Shown here piece by piece: positions 17,629-27,144 of a stretch of 49,806 nt of DNA (its first letter is position 1; the number at the start of each line of letters is the position of its first letter). The stretch covers positions 1 through 49,806 of the forward strand of contig NZ_JAPWIJ010000019.1 in the NCBI RefSeq assembly GCF_027270735.1, given 5' to 3'. A program made the position numbers and the translations under genes. Origin of the DNA: Rhodococcus ruber. GTDB taxonomy: Bacteria; Actinomycetota; Actinomycetes; Mycobacteriales; Mycobacteriaceae. The notes beneath the pieces are model-generated. The model ran no database searches, had not been told where the DNA came from, and saw only the letters and a list, made by a program, of their open reading frames with translations.

Positions 17629-18852
17629 ATGTCTTCTACTCACTTACCGGCCGGCTTGGCCCGACGCACCGCATCGCTTTCCAGCTCGGCCATCCGTGAT
17701 CTTCTGGCCCTCACTGCACGCGACGACGTCATCAGTCTGGCGGGAGGTCTACCGGCCACGGATCTGATACCGGTCGACCGTATCGCGGCAGCTGCCGAGG
17801 CGGTGCTGCAGAGTCCCGATGCAGTCCAATACTGCGAGACCGCCGGCCATCGCACGCTGCGCAGCGTGATCTCGGCGAGGGAGAGCGCCGTGCGCGGGGG
17901 AGTGCCGGTGTCGACGGACACCGTCGTCGTCACGCACGGATCGCAGCAGGCGCTGACGCTGCTCGCGCAGGCGCTGATCGACCCGGGTGCCGTGGTCGTC
18001 GTCGACGAACCTGCGTATACCGGTGCGCTGCAGGTGTTCTCGATCGCCGAAGCACGGATCGAGGCCATCGAAATCGACGCCGACGGGATGAACACCGCCG
18101 AACTCGAACGACGGTTGACGGCGGGGCTGCGTCCTGCGGTGGTCCATACGGTTGCCAACTTCCACAACCCTCGCGGGGTCACGATGAGCGAGCCGCGGCG
18201 GCGGCACCTTGCGGCGCTCGCGGATCACTACGGATTCTGGGTGATCGAGGACGACCCGTACGGCGAGATCTGGTTCGCCGCAACAGGCTCTACGCACGGC
18301 ACGGGCGCACCGCCGCCGCCGATAGCCTGCTTCGGCGATCGCGTCATCCGGCTGTCGAGTGCGTCGAAGATCCTCGCTCCGACGCTGCGTGTCGGCTGGT
18401 TCGTCGCACCGCCCGCCGTGTGTGCGGCTGTGGAGCTCCTCAAACAGGGCGCCGATCTGTGCGGTTCCTCGATGACGCAGCTGATGGCGGCGAACATGCT
18501 CGGCGACACTGCGTGGTTGGACGCACACTTGGCAATATTGCGTGGCGAGTACGCCTGCCGTGCAAAGGCATTGACGGATGCGCTCGATGCCGAGTTCTCC
18601 GCGCGGCTCACGGTCTCGCGCCCGACGGGTGGAATGTTCGCCTGGGCCACCTTCGAGGATGGGACCGACACGGACGAGTTGCTCGCGGCCGCCCTCGAGC
18701 ATGGAGTCGCCTTCGTTCCCGGCTCGGCGTTTGCGTCGGCCGAGCAGTACGGACGCTCGCTCCGATTGAGCTTCGCGGGATCGACCCCGGCAGAGCTGGC
18801 GGAGGCTGTGCGGCGATTGAGTGCCGCACATGCGTCCATCCGCACTCACTGA
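17629..18852 (+). CDS. PLP-dependent class I/II aminotransferase (2-aminoadipate type)
   Basis: A 407-residue fold-type I aminotransferase lacking the DNA-binding domain of MocR regulators. Motifs include SLAGGLPATDL near 36-45, FHNPRGVTMS, VIEDDPYGE near 206-213 (Asp to the pyridine nitrogen) and SSASKILAPTLRVGW with Lys247 as Schiff-base lysine. This subfamily contains LysN, 2-aminoadipate and branched or aromatic amino acid aminotransferases. An earlier in-frame ATG would begin inside the hairpin region, so 17629 (CGGAG ribosome site nearby) is preferred. It is flanked by two dyads upstream and is transcribed alone before glpD. Confidence 0.88.
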   Translation: MSSTHLPAGLARRTASLSSSAIRDLLALTARDDVISLAGGLPATDLIPVDRIAAAAEAVLQSPDAVQYCETAGHRTLRSVISARESAVRGGVPVSTDTVVVTHGSQQALTLLAQALIDPGAVVVVDEPAYTGALQVFSIAEARIEAIEIDADGMNTAELERRLTAGLRPAVVHTVANFHNPRGVTMSEPRRRHLAALADHYGFWVIEDDPYGEIWFAATGSTHGTGAPPPPIACFGDRVIRLSSASKILAPTLRVGWFVAPPAVCAAVELLKQGADLCGSSMTQLMAANMLGDTAWLDAHLAILRGEYACRAKALTDALDAEFSARLTVSRPTGGMFAWATFEDGTDTDELLAAALEHGVAFVPGSAFASAEQYGRSLRLSFAGSTPAELAEAVRRLSAAHASIRTH

Positions 18853-18892
18853 GCGTCGTCAGCAGGTTCTGCGCGTGGCGGACCTGGGGCGG

Positions 18893-18898
18893 TAACCT
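18893..18898 (+). promoter_or_regulatory. Putative -10 box of glpD
   Basis: TAACCT is followed by a roughly 43-nt leader to the GTG at 18947, which has an AGGGAG ribosome site 6 nt upstream. Confidence 0.4.
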
Positions 18899-18946
18899 GA
18901 CATGCACGTAGTGCGCGAGGTTTTTCGACGGATAGGGAGCGTCACA

Positions 18947-20677
18947 GTGAGCAACCGATCGAACACGAAGTTCCTCGGACCCACCCAGCGGGTGGAGGCG
19001 TGGGACCAGCTCGGATCCGAGCAGTTCGACGTAGTGGTCGTTGGCGGCGGCGTGGTGGGCTCCGGTGCCGCCCTCGACGCGGCGACGCGGGGTCTCAAGG
19101 TGGCTCTGGTCGAGGCGCGAGATTATGCGTCGGGCACCTCGTCTCGGTCGTCGAAGATGTTTCACGGCGGGCTCCGCTACCTCGAACAGCTCGAGTTCGG
19201 GCTCGTGCGCGAGGCGCTGCACGAACGGGAACTCTCGTTGTCCACGCTCGCACCGCACCTGGTCAAGCCGTTGAAGTTCCTGTTTCCGCTCACACATCGC
19301 CTGTGGGAGCGCCCGTACATCGCCGCGGGCATTTTCCTCTACGACCGGATGGGTGGGGCCAAATCGGTTCCGCAGCAGAAGCATCTGACGCGTTCGGGCG
19401 CGTTGCGGATGTCGCCCGGCATCAAGCGGAAGTCGCTGATCGGCGGAATTCGGTACTACGACACCGTCGTCGACGATGCCCGGCACACCATGACAGTCGC
19501 CAGAACGGCCGCTCACTACGGCGCAGTGGTTCGTACATCCACTCAGGTCGTCGGTTTCCTGCGGGAGGCCGATCGGGTATCCGGTGTGCGAGTGCGCGAT
19601 TCGGAGACCGGTGCCACCACCGAAGTGCGTGCACACGTGGTGATCAACGCCACCGGCGTGTGGACCGACGAGATCCAGTCGTTGTCCAACATGCGCGGAC
19701 GGTTTCGGGTGCGTGCATCGAAGGGTGTACACATCGTGGTGCCGCGCGATCGAATCGTCAGCGAAGCCGCGATCATTCTGCGCACCGAGAAATCCGTACT
19801 CTTCATCATCCCGTGGGGTGCGCACTGGATCATCGGCACCACCGACACCGACTGGAATCTCGATCTCGCGCATCCAGCCGCGACCAAAGCCGACATCGAC
19901 TACATCCTGGGTGAGGTCAACGGTGTGCTCGTCACGCCGCTCACCCACGAGGACATCGACGGTGTGTACGCGGGCCTGCGGCCACTGCTGGCAGGCGAGA
20001 GCGACGAGACCTCCAAGCTCTCTCGCGAGCACGCGGTCGCTCGGGTGGCACCGGGGCTCATCGCCATCGCCGGCGGCAAGTACACGACCTACCGAGTGAT
20101 GGCCGAGGACGCCGTCGATCTTGCGGCTGAGGATATCCCGGTGCGGGTGGCGTCCTCGATCACCGAGAAGGTGCCCCTCGTGGGTGCGGACGGTTACTTC
20201 GCGCTGGTCAATCAGGCACCTCATCTGGGCGAGATGTACAACTTGCATCCACATCGGGTGACGCACCTGCTGGACCGGTACGGTTCGCTGATCGACGAGG
20301 TGTTGGCGATGGCGGACGGCAAACCCGAGCTGCTGCAACCACTCACCGACGCACCGTCCTACCTCCAGGTCGAGGTGGTCTACGCGGCGGCGGCGGAGGG
20401 CGCGTTGCACCTCGAGGACGTGCTGTCGCGTCGGACCCGCATTTCCATCGAGTACTCGCACCGTGGGATGAACTGCGCGGGTCAGGTGGCAGCGTTGATC
20501 GCTCCCGTTCTGGGCTGGGACGAGGCCATGGTCGATCGTGAAGTCGATACCTACCGCGCCCGGGTGGAGGCCGAGATCGAATCGCAGCGCCAGCCCGACG
20601 ACGAGTCGGCGGACGCGCTGCGGGTTGTCGCTCCCGAGGCCCGACAGGAGATTCTGGAACCGGTTCGCGGGTTCTGA
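18947..20677 (+). CDS. glpD: Glycerol-3-phosphate dehydrogenase
   Basis: A 576-residue membrane-associated FAD enzyme oxidising sn-glycerol-3-phosphate to dihydroxyacetone phosphate with electrons to the quinone pool. VVGGGVVGSG near 31-40 binds FAD; SGTSSRSSKMFHGGLRYLEQ, IIGTTDTDW and GGKYTTYR are strongly conserved in GlpD. It closely resembles mycobacterial GlpD2. An in-frame ATG at 18902 is possible, but the GTG at 18947 has the better ribosome site and family length. No glycerol kinase or facilitator lies nearby, so a role in phospholipid-derived glycerol use is plausible. Confidence 0.96.
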   Translation: MSNRSNTKFLGPTQRVEAWDQLGSEQFDVVVVGGGVVGSGAALDAATRGLKVALVEARDYASGTSSRSSKMFHGGLRYLEQLEFGLVREALHERELSLSTLAPHLVKPLKFLFPLTHRLWERPYIAAGIFLYDRMGGAKSVPQQKHLTRSGALRMSPGIKRKSLIGGIRYYDTVVDDARHTMTVARTAAHYGAVVRTSTQVVGFLREADRVSGVRVRDSETGATTEVRAHVVINATGVWTDEIQSLSNMRGRFRVRASKGVHIVVPRDRIVSEAAIILRTEKSVLFIIPWGAHWIIGTTDTDWNLDLAHPAATKADIDYILGEVNGVLVTPLTHEDIDGVYAGLRPLLAGESDETSKLSREHAVARVAPGLIAIAGGKYTTYRVMAEDAVDLAAEDIPVRVASSITEKVPLVGADGYFALVNQAPHLGEMYNLHPHRVTHLLDRYGSLIDEVLAMADGKPELLQPLTDAPSYLQVEVVYAAAAEGALHLEDVLSRRTRISIEYSHRGMNCAGQVAALIAPVLGWDEAMVDREVDTYRARVEAEIESQRQPDDESADALRVVAPEARQEILEPVRGF

Positions 20678-20678
20678 G

Positions 20679-20780
20679 TCAGCGAGTCCGGACCAGTGTC
20701 CTGGGCGCGCGAGCGGCCGTCGCGCCGGAGACGGCCATGACCAGCAGGGTGAGTATCGCCAGTGTCAGCATGGGATCCAT
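20679..20780 (-). CDS. Possible 33-residue single-pass membrane peptide
   Basis: A short frame encodes MDPMLTLAILTLLVMAVSGA plus a basic Arg-rich tail, so a single membrane segment with a positive-inside end. It lies 50 nt after the nei2 stop on the same strand and its stop abuts the glpD stop. Short hydrophobic frames are frequent by chance in GC-rich DNA, and no ribosome site is convincing. Confidence 0.3.
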   Translation of the reverse strand: MDPMLTLAILTLLVMAVSGATAARAPRTLVRTR

Positions 20781-20830
20781 GGTGATCGGCGAAGCTGTGA
20801 GCAGGCTTGGCCTTCGCTGACAACGAGCCG

Positions 20831-21613
20831 TCAGACGGGCTCGGGTTGACAGTGGGGGCAATAGTAGATCTGCCGCTCTTCGAGGGGGTTGTCACCGATG
20901 AGCCCGAACTCGATGGTAGTTCCGCACCGTCGGCACGGCTTGTTCTCCCGGCCGTACACCCAGAAGTGTCGGCCCGGCCGCCGATCTCCGGTGGTGACGC
21001 GCTGGTTCCGATCCTTGTTGGCCATGATCAATCGATAGGACAGGTCGATCGTCTTCTTCAGGTCGCCGGCGTCGGCGACCGGTGTGCGCGGATCGATTCC
21101 ACGCAGAAAGCAGATCTCGTTTCGATAGACGTTGCCGAGCCCGGCGATGTTGCGCTGATCGAGCAGAGCGAGTCCGACGGGACGAGCCGGATCCGACTCC
21201 AGATTGGCCAGGGCGGTTGCTGGGTCCCAGTCGGGGCCCAGCAGATCCGGTCCGAGATAACCGACCGCCTCGTCCTCGTTCTCGATGATGTCGAGGACTC
21301 CGAGTTCGAACCCGATGGCCTGCGCGTTCGCGGTGTTCAGGATGATGCGCGCCTGGAAAGCCGGGCGACGCCACCTCGCGCCGGGTGCGTAGACGTGCCA
21401 CGTGCCCTCCATCTTCAGATGCGAATGGATGGAATAGCCGCCGACTCGAATCAGCAGATGCTTGCCGCGCGACGCGACAGAGTCGACCGTCCTGCCGGTG
21501 AAATCTACTGTGGCATAACGTGGTACGCGAATGTCGCAGGTGGTGAGCTGCTGGCCCTCCAGTGCCGCCCGTAGAGTGTTGGCCGCGCGCCAGACCGTAT
21601 CGCCCTCGGGCAT
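20831..21613 (-). CDS. nei2: Fpg/Nei-family DNA glycosylase (endonuclease VIII type)
   Basis: A 260-residue bifunctional glycosylase/AP lyase that removes oxidised bases. The N-terminus PEGDTVWRAA gives the catalytic Pro2 and Glu3 after Met removal. A helix-two-turn-helix follows around QRNIAGLGNVYRNE, and the C-terminal zinc finger is CRRC...CPHC. PEGDT marks the Nei rather than the Fpg (PELPE) branch, with preference for oxidised pyrimidines. It sits 38 nt downstream of lhr, as in M. tuberculosis (Rv3297/Rv3296), suggesting joint expression of two repair enzymes. Confidence 0.95.
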   Translation of the reverse strand: MPEGDTVWRAANTLRAALEGQQLTTCDIRVPRYATVDFTGRTVDSVASRGKHLLIRVGGYSIHSHLKMEGTWHVYAPGARWRRPAFQARIILNTANAQAIGFELGVLDIIENEDEAVGYLGPDLLGPDWDPATALANLESDPARPVGLALLDQRNIAGLGNVYRNEICFLRGIDPRTPVADAGDLKKTIDLSYRLIMANKDRNQRVTTGDRRPGRHFWVYGRENKPCRRCGTTIEFGLIGDNPLEERQIYYCPHCQPEPV

Positions 21614-21651
21614 CGGTGTCCTCTCTCGTTCCTGGGAAGTGTTGCGAAGCT

Positions 21652-24600
21652 TCAGCGTCGGAGACGTAGTCCCCGGGGAGTCGCCGAGAAACCTGCTTCG
21701 GTCAGTGTCCTGGAGAAGTCCGTGCCGTGGATGTCGTGACCGTTGATCCGCTCGACCAGCAATTTGTCGACACCGCCCCGTCGGACGGTGGCCGCCAATG
21801 CGGTTGCCGCAGCGCCGATGTCCTCGGCATTCTCGCCGAACGTCAGCACGGACTTTCCGCCGCGTTCGACGAACATCGTCAATTCGCCCCGCACGAGGAC
21901 GACCAGTGCACCTGCCTTGCGGCCAGGCCGATGCTTCGTCGTCTCGTCCGGCTCATCGCTGCCGCCGGCCTTCGGCCAGGGTAGTGCTCCGCCGTAGGGG
22001 TTGGCCGGATCGCACGACGCGAGTACGACGGCGGTGGCGTTCTTCTTCGGCTCGTCGTAACTGCGCAACCGATCGACCACGTCGGAGGTGGAGAACTGAG
22101 CGCCGCCGAGCGAATCGACGAAGTAGCCGCGTCGGCATCGACCGGAATCCTCGAACCCGGTCAGCACCTTGTACATCGTGGCGAATCCGCCGGGGACCCC
22201 TTCGTTCATCACCGAACCGCGGGTCACCACGCCGTAGCGCTCGAGAAGTACGTCTGCGGTGGCATGAGCGCGGACGGTGAGGTCGGGTTCGAGTTCGGGC
22301 AATCGTGACCATCGTCCACCCGCCGTCGGGGGGCCGGTGCGGGTGGGCAGTGACGGCCGCTCGAACTGACGGTAGGAGCGCAGGCGTGGTGTTCGACGCG
22401 GTGCTCGATGGCTCGGAGCCGAGCGAGTGGCTGTGGAGTTCAACAGCGCTCGCAGCGGAGCGAATGTGTCGTTGCTCAGACGGCCGGCCCACACCAGCTC
22501 CCACAGCGCCGCCTGCAGAGCGGTGTCGTCGGTGCTGCCGACGGTGTCGGAGAGCTGCCGGAAGAAGTACGCACCGCCGCCCGCGACGGCGTCCTGAATT
22601 CGAATCTGCAACTCCGACAGGTCGGACTCGGGTGCAGGCACGAGGGTGAGGGGTGCGGTGTCGGCCATGTGCAGGCTCACCCAGCCGTCCTTGGACGAGA
22701 TCGCACCGTGCCCCGACCACAACACCTCACCGGTCGATGTGAGTTCGTCGAGCATCGCCGGGCTGTAATCGGTCACTCGCGACGAGAGCACGAGCGATTC
22801 CCAGGCCGATGCCGGAACAGGAACGCCCGCAAGCTGTTCGATGACGGTCGCGACGCCGTCGATTCCGCTGAGGCGTCGACTGTCCACGTGCTGCCAGGCT
22901 GGCAGGAAGCGGCCGAGGGTGGCGGTGGATACGGGTTCCACCTCTTGCCGAGCCGCTGCGAGCGACCGACGCCGCAGTCGCCGGAGAACCTCGGCGTCGC
23001 ACCATTCGCTGCCCGTGGCACCGGGACGGAACTCGCCTTCGACGACTCGCTTGTCGACGGCCAATCTGCGCAGGACATCGCGTACCACGGCGGTACCGAC
23101 GCCGAACCGCGCCGCTGCGTCGTCGAGGGTGAACGGTCCGTGGGTTCGTGCGTACCGGCTGATCAGGTCGACCAGCGGGTCGTCGACGGGTTCTATGAAT
23201 GCGGCCGGGGTGCCGATGGGAAGTGGAACGCCGAGTGCATCGCGCAGGCGAGCGGCGTCCTCGATTGCCGTCCACCAGGTCTGTCCGGCGAACGTGACCT
23301 CCATCGCCCGCTTGGCATCGGCCAGTTCGGCGAGCCACTGCGGGAATTCGTCGCTGTTGGTGCGCAGGCCGATCTCGTCCACGGTCAACGGGCCGAGCAG
23401 CCGCAACAGATCGGCTACGCCTTCGATGTCCTTGGCGTGGCGGTCCTCGGGGAGGCGCTGTAGTTCGAGTTCGGTGGTGGTGATGACGCTGTCGTCGAGC
23501 AGCTCTCGTAGCTCTACGCGTCCGAGCAACTCGGCCAGCAGCGCGGAGTCCAGCGACAGCGCAGCGGCCCGGCGCTCGGCCAGCGGGCTGTCGCCCTCGT
23601 ACATGAATGCGCCGACGTAGTTGAACAGCAACGAATTGGCGAAGGGTGACGGCGATGGTGTCTCGACGTCGACGATCCTTATCTGGCGCCGACCGATGCG
23701 GGCCAGGATGTCTTCGAGGGCGGGCAGGTCGTAGACGTCCTGCAGGCATTCGCGGACGGTTTCGAGCAGGATCGGGAACGTGGGGTACTTGCGTGCCACG
23801 TCGAGCAGTTGCGCCGAACGCTGCCGCTGTTGCCACAGCGGTGCCCGCTTGCCTGGGTTGCGGCGGGGCAGAAGCAGTGCGCGAGCGGCACATTCGCGAA
23901 ATCTGGACGCGAACAGTGCCGATCCGCCGACCTGCTCGGTGACGATGTCGGCAATCTCGTCGCGCTCGAACACGAACAGCTCTGCACCGGGTGGCTGATC
24001 GTCGGTATCGGGGAGTCGGACGATGATGCCGTCGTCCGAGGCCGTGGGGGCGGCGTCGATGCCGTAGCGCTCGATCAGTCTCGCGCCCACCGCGAGTGCC
24101 CACGGTGCGTGCACCTGCTGGCCGTAGGTCGAGTGCAGCACCAGTCGCCAGTCGCCGAGTTCGTCGCGGAACCGTTCGACGATCATCGTCTTGTCGGTGG
24201 GGAGTTGGCCGGTCGCCTCCAACTGCTCGTCGAGCAACGCGATCAAGTTGTTGACCGCGTTGGCGTCGAGGCCGTCGGCGCTCAGTCGCTCGGCCAAGTT
24301 GCTGCGGTCTGTGGTGCTCCGCAGGAACTCGCCCAGAGCCCGACCCAGTTCTGCCGGTCGACCGAGACCGTCGCCGTGCCAGAACGGGAGCCTGCCCGGT
24401 TGGCCGTACGCCGGGCTCACCAACACCCGGTCGTGGGTGATCTCCTCTATGCGCCAACTGGTGGCGCCGAGCGCGAAGACGTCACCCACCCGTGATTCGT
24501 AGACCATCTCTTCGTCGAGTTCGCCTACTCTGGACTGCTTTTCGCCGACCATGTAGACGGTGAACAATCCGCGGTCGGGAATGGTTCCGCCAGAGGTGAC

Positions 24601-26214
24601 AGCCAATCGCTGCGACCCGGGCCGCCCGGTGAGGGTGTTGGCGTCGCGGTCCCACACGAGCCTCGGTCGGAGTTCGGCGAACTCGTCCGAGGGGTAACGG
24701 CCCGAGAGCAGATCCAGGGTCGATTCGTAGGCCGAACGGGGCAGCGTGGCGAAACTTCCTGTGCGACGGACGGAATCGAACCAGTCCTCGGCGTCGATGG
24801 GTTCGAGGGCACAGGCCGCGACAGTCTGTTGAGCCAGCACGTCGAGTGGGTTGGCAGGAACGAAGAGAGCCTCGATCTTGCCCGACGTCATGCGTTCGAC
24901 GGTGACTGCGCAGTGAATCAGGTCGGTGCGGTGTTTGGGGAACAGCACGCCCTTCGAGATTTCGCCGACCTGGTGCCCCGCGCGTCCGACCCGTTGCAGC
25001 CCGCTGGCCACCGACGGCGGTGCCTCGACCTGAACGACCAGATCGACTGCGCCCATGTCGATTCCGAGCTCGAGGCTGCTGGTGGCGACGACGCAGCGCA
25101 GCCGTCCCGTCTTGAGGTCGTCCTCGATCAGTGCGCGTTGGTCTTTGCTGACGCTGCCGTGGTGGGCCCGGGCCAACAACGGATCGGCGCCGTGGTTCAC
25201 GTCGTTGGGAGTGCCGACCTGCGAGGGCGGCTTGTGCTGTGTCTCGACGCCGTCGCCGATTCGCTCGGCGTACACCTCGTTCAGCCGCGCGGTGAGTCGC
25301 TCGGCGAGCCGCCGGGAGTTCGCGAACACGATGCACGAACTGTGCTCGAGGATGAGATCGACCATTTTCTCTTCGACGTGCGGCCAGATCGAGCCCTGCG
25401 CCGGGGGAGCGGCGGAGGTATCGGCATTCGGATCGGTGACGCCCAGTTCGGTCATGTCCTCGACGGGTACCTGAACCGTCAGGTCGAACGTCTTCGGGGC
25501 GGGCGGAGCGACGATCTCGATGGGAGCCGCTCCGGCCAGAAAACGGCCGACCTCCTCGTGCGGGCGAACCGTCGCGGACAGGCCGATGCGCTGCGCCGGC
25601 TTGTTCAGCATGCCGTCGAGTCGTTCGAGCGACACCGCGAGGTGCGCGCCGCGCTTGGTGCCGGCCACGGCGTGCACCTCGTCGACGATCACGGTGTCGA
25701 CCTCGGCGAGAATGTCTCGCGCTGCCGAGGTGAGCATGAGGAACAGCGACTCCGGGGTGGTGATCAGGATGTCCGGGGGAGTCTTGATCATGTTCCGACG
25801 GTCGGCGGCGCTGGTGTCGCCGGAGCGCACGCCCACCGAGATTTCGGGTGGATCGAGGCCGAGCCGCTTGGCCGTCTGAGTGATACCGACCAGGGGTGCG
25901 CGCAGGTTACGTTCGACGTCGACCGCGAGAGCTTTGAGCGGCGAGATGTAGAGGACCTTCGTCTTCCGCTTGCTGTCCGCACCCAGTTGCGCCAGCTCGT
26001 CGAGAGCCCACAGAAATGCCGAGAGGGTCTTGCCCGATCCGGTCGGTGCGACGACGAGAGTGTGAGCGCCGCTCGAGATCGACGACCAGGCACCCAGCTG
26101 CGCGGAGGTGGGTGCCGGAAACGCGCCGGTGAACCACTCGCGAGTGGGCCGCGACAGCTTCTGCATCACAGACAGCTGTTCCGGTGCTCCTGTGCCGATA
26201 CCGTGCCTGGCCAT
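21652..26214 (-). CDS. lhr: Lhr large helicase-related ATP-dependent helicase
   Basis: A 1520-residue superfamily 2 helicase of full Lhr length. Walker A is APTGSGKT (56-63), Walker B DEVH (178-181), then SATVRPHEE (motif III), TSSLELGIDMG and GRAGHQ (motifs V-VI), followed by winged-helix and long Lhr C-terminal domains. Lhr is a 3'-5' DNA translocase that unwinds RNA:DNA hybrids and is induced by DNA damage in mycobacteria. The ATG at 26214 starts the longest frame; ATG 26166 (MQKLSRPTREWF) is an alternative. It is the first gene of a likely lhr-nei2 repair operon. Confidence 0.96.
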   Translation of the reverse strand: MARHGIGTGAPEQLSVMQKLSRPTREWFTGAFPAPTSAQLGAWSSISSGAHTLVVAPTGSGKTLSAFLWALDELAQLGADSKRKTKVLYISPLKALAVDVERNLRAPLVGITQTAKRLGLDPPEISVGVRSGDTSAADRRNMIKTPPDILITTPESLFLMLTSAARDILAEVDTVIVDEVHAVAGTKRGAHLAVSLERLDGMLNKPAQRIGLSATVRPHEEVGRFLAGAAPIEIVAPPAPKTFDLTVQVPVEDMTELGVTDPNADTSAAPPAQGSIWPHVEEKMVDLILEHSSCIVFANSRRLAERLTARLNEVYAERIGDGVETQHKPPSQVGTPNDVNHGADPLLARAHHGSVSKDQRALIEDDLKTGRLRCVVATSSLELGIDMGAVDLVVQVEAPPSVASGLQRVGRAGHQVGEISKGVLFPKHRTDLIHCAVTVERMTSGKIEALFVPANPLDVLAQQTVAACALEPIDAEDWFDSVRRTGSFATLPRSAYESTLDLLSGRYPSDEFAELRPRLVWDRDANTLTGRPGSQRLAVTSGGTIPDRGLFTVYMVGEKQSRVGELDEEMVYESRVGDVFALGATSWRIEEITHDRVLVSPAYGQPGRLPFWHGDGLGRPAELGRALGEFLRSTTDRSNLAERLSADGLDANAVNNLIALLDEQLEATGQLPTDKTMIVERFRDELGDWRLVLHSTYGQQVHAPWALAVGARLIERYGIDAAPTASDDGIIVRLPDTDDQPPGAELFVFERDEIADIVTEQVGGSALFASRFRECAARALLLPRRNPGKRAPLWQQRQRSAQLLDVARKYPTFPILLETVRECLQDVYDLPALEDILARIGRRQIRIVDVETPSPSPFANSLLFNYVGAFMYEGDSPLAERRAAALSLDSALLAELLGRVELRELLDDSVITTTELELQRLPEDRHAKDIEGVADLLRLLGPLTVDEIGLRTNSDEFPQWLAELADAKRAMEVTFAGQTWWTAIEDAARLRDALGVPLPIGTPAAFIEPVDDPLVDLISRYARTHGPFTLDDAAARFGVGTAVVRDVLRRLAVDKRVVEGEFRPGATGSEWCDAEVLRRLRRRSLAAARQEVEPVSTATLGRFLPAWQHVDSRRLSGIDGVATVIEQLAGVPVPASAWESLVLSSRVTDYSPAMLDELTSTGEVLWSGHGAISSKDGWVSLHMADTAPLTLVPAPESDLSELQIRIQDAVAGGGAYFFRQLSDTVGSTDDTALQAALWELVWAGRLSNDTFAPLRALLNSTATRSAPSHRAPRRTPRLRSYRQFERPSLPTRTGPPTAGGRWSRLPELEPDLTVRAHATADVLLERYGVVTRGSVMNEGVPGGFATMYKVLTGFEDSGRCRRGYFVDSLGGAQFSTSDVVDRLRSYDEPKKNATAVVLASCDPANPYGGALPWPKAGGSDEPDETTKHRPGRKAGALVVLVRGELTMFVERGGKSVLTFGENAEDIGAAATALAATVRRGGVDKLLVERINGHDIHGTDFSRTLTEAGFSATPRGLRLRR

Positions 26215-26309
26215 CCCAACATCATGCCCCGGGGCGCCGACAGATAATCCCCGTGCAGCTCCGGTTCACGAGCCCGTGTTGTTTCCTTCGATTCGGGTAC
26301 CCGGACGCC

Positions 26310-26561
26310 ATGACCGACGACCAAGAGACCATGCAGAAGATTTCCGCGAAACTCGACGCTCTGCTCGGCAGCAAGACCAACGGCCTGCAGAACGAGGTTC
26401 CCCCCGGAGCCAGCATCCAGTCCGACGAGGACGACGCCGAGCAAGGGCCGCTGGGTCGTGACTACCACCTGGCGAGCAAGTACGCACAGGCGCTCGCGAT
26501 CAACGAGCCGCAGGTGATCGACCGTGACGAATTCGACCGGTTGGTCGCCGAGTACGGCTGA
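26310..26561 (+). CDS. Small acidic hypothetical protein
   Basis: An 83-residue soluble acidic protein starting MTDDQETMQKISAKLDALLG and ending FDRLVAEYG. It is rich in Asp, Glu and Gln, with a predicted helix at each end and a flexible middle. I recognise no family, and no metal or nucleotide motif is visible. It is divergent from lhr and precedes the DUF1992 gene by 61 nt. The compact composition and clean ATG make it more likely a gene than a chance frame. Confidence 0.6.
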   Translation: MTDDQETMQKISAKLDALLGSKTNGLQNEVPPGASIQSDEDDAEQGPLGRDYHLASKYAQALAINEPQVIDRDEFDRLVAEYG

Positions 26562-26610
26562 CCACACACGACTCGTGGCGGTGACCTGGCGAACCTGACG
26601 GCATCGGATC

Positions 26611-26616
26611 TACAGT
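26611..26616 (+). promoter_or_regulatory. Leaderless -10 box of DUF1992 gene
   Basis: TACAGT lies 6 nt before the GTG at 26623. Confidence 0.5.
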
Positions 26617-26622
26617 CGATGG

Positions 26623-27144
26623 GTGACCGAACGCAAGAAGCCAGGAGTCACGTTCGAGTCCTGGGTGGACAAGCAAATCCGTCAGGCCCAGGACGAGGGC
26701 GCCTTCGAAGGGCTGGAGGGGGCCGGTAAACCGATTCCGCTCGGCGATCCCCGGGACGAGCTGTGGTGGGTTCGCGGTTACCTGAAACGGGAGAATCTCC
26801 CGGCCGACGCGTTGTTGCCCACCGCGCTGCAGCTTCGCAAGGAGATCGAGCGGCTGCCGTCCACGCTGATCGGTATTCGGCGCGAGGACTCGGCACGAGA
26901 TGCTCTGGACGAGTTGAACGCTCGCATTGTCGACTGGATCCGGTTTCCGACGCCGCCGATCGTTCCCCTGGGGCCGGTCGATGTCGAGGCATGGCTCGAA
27001 AAGTGGCGAACCAACCGAGCCGAGGTGGACCGACTCGAGCACGAGCATCGCTCGCAGTCGGTCGCACCCTCGGCGTCGGAGACCGGTACCGCCGGACGAT
27101 CGTGGTGGACGCGCATGCGTCGAACATTCACCTGGCGGCGCTGA
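26623..27144 (+). CDS. DUF1992 (DnaJ-homologue subfamily C member 28 type) protein
   Basis: A 173-residue soluble protein. FESWVDKQIRQAQDEGAFEG followed by GAGKPIPL and WWVRGYLKRE is the DUF1992 signature, found alone in bacteria and in eukaryotic DNAJC28. Its molecular role is not established. The basic C-terminus ends WWTRMRRTFTWRR. The GTG start is supported by the promoter box. Its last 17 nt overlap, tail to tail, the end of the SDR-hydrolase fusion gene on the opposite strand. Confidence 0.88.
   Translation: MTERKKPGVTFESWVDKQIRQAQDEGAFEGLEGAGKPIPLGDPRDELWWVRGYLKRENLPADALLPTALQLRKEIERLPSTLIGIRREDSARDALDELNARIVDWIRFPTPPIVPLGPVDVEAWLEKWRTNRAEVDRLEHEHRSQSVAPSASETGTAGRSWWTRMRRTFTWRR

Noticed and set aside
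18608..20461. 617-residue minus-strand frame opposite GlpD
   Set aside because: It spans the ends of two real genes and has no recognisable family pattern.
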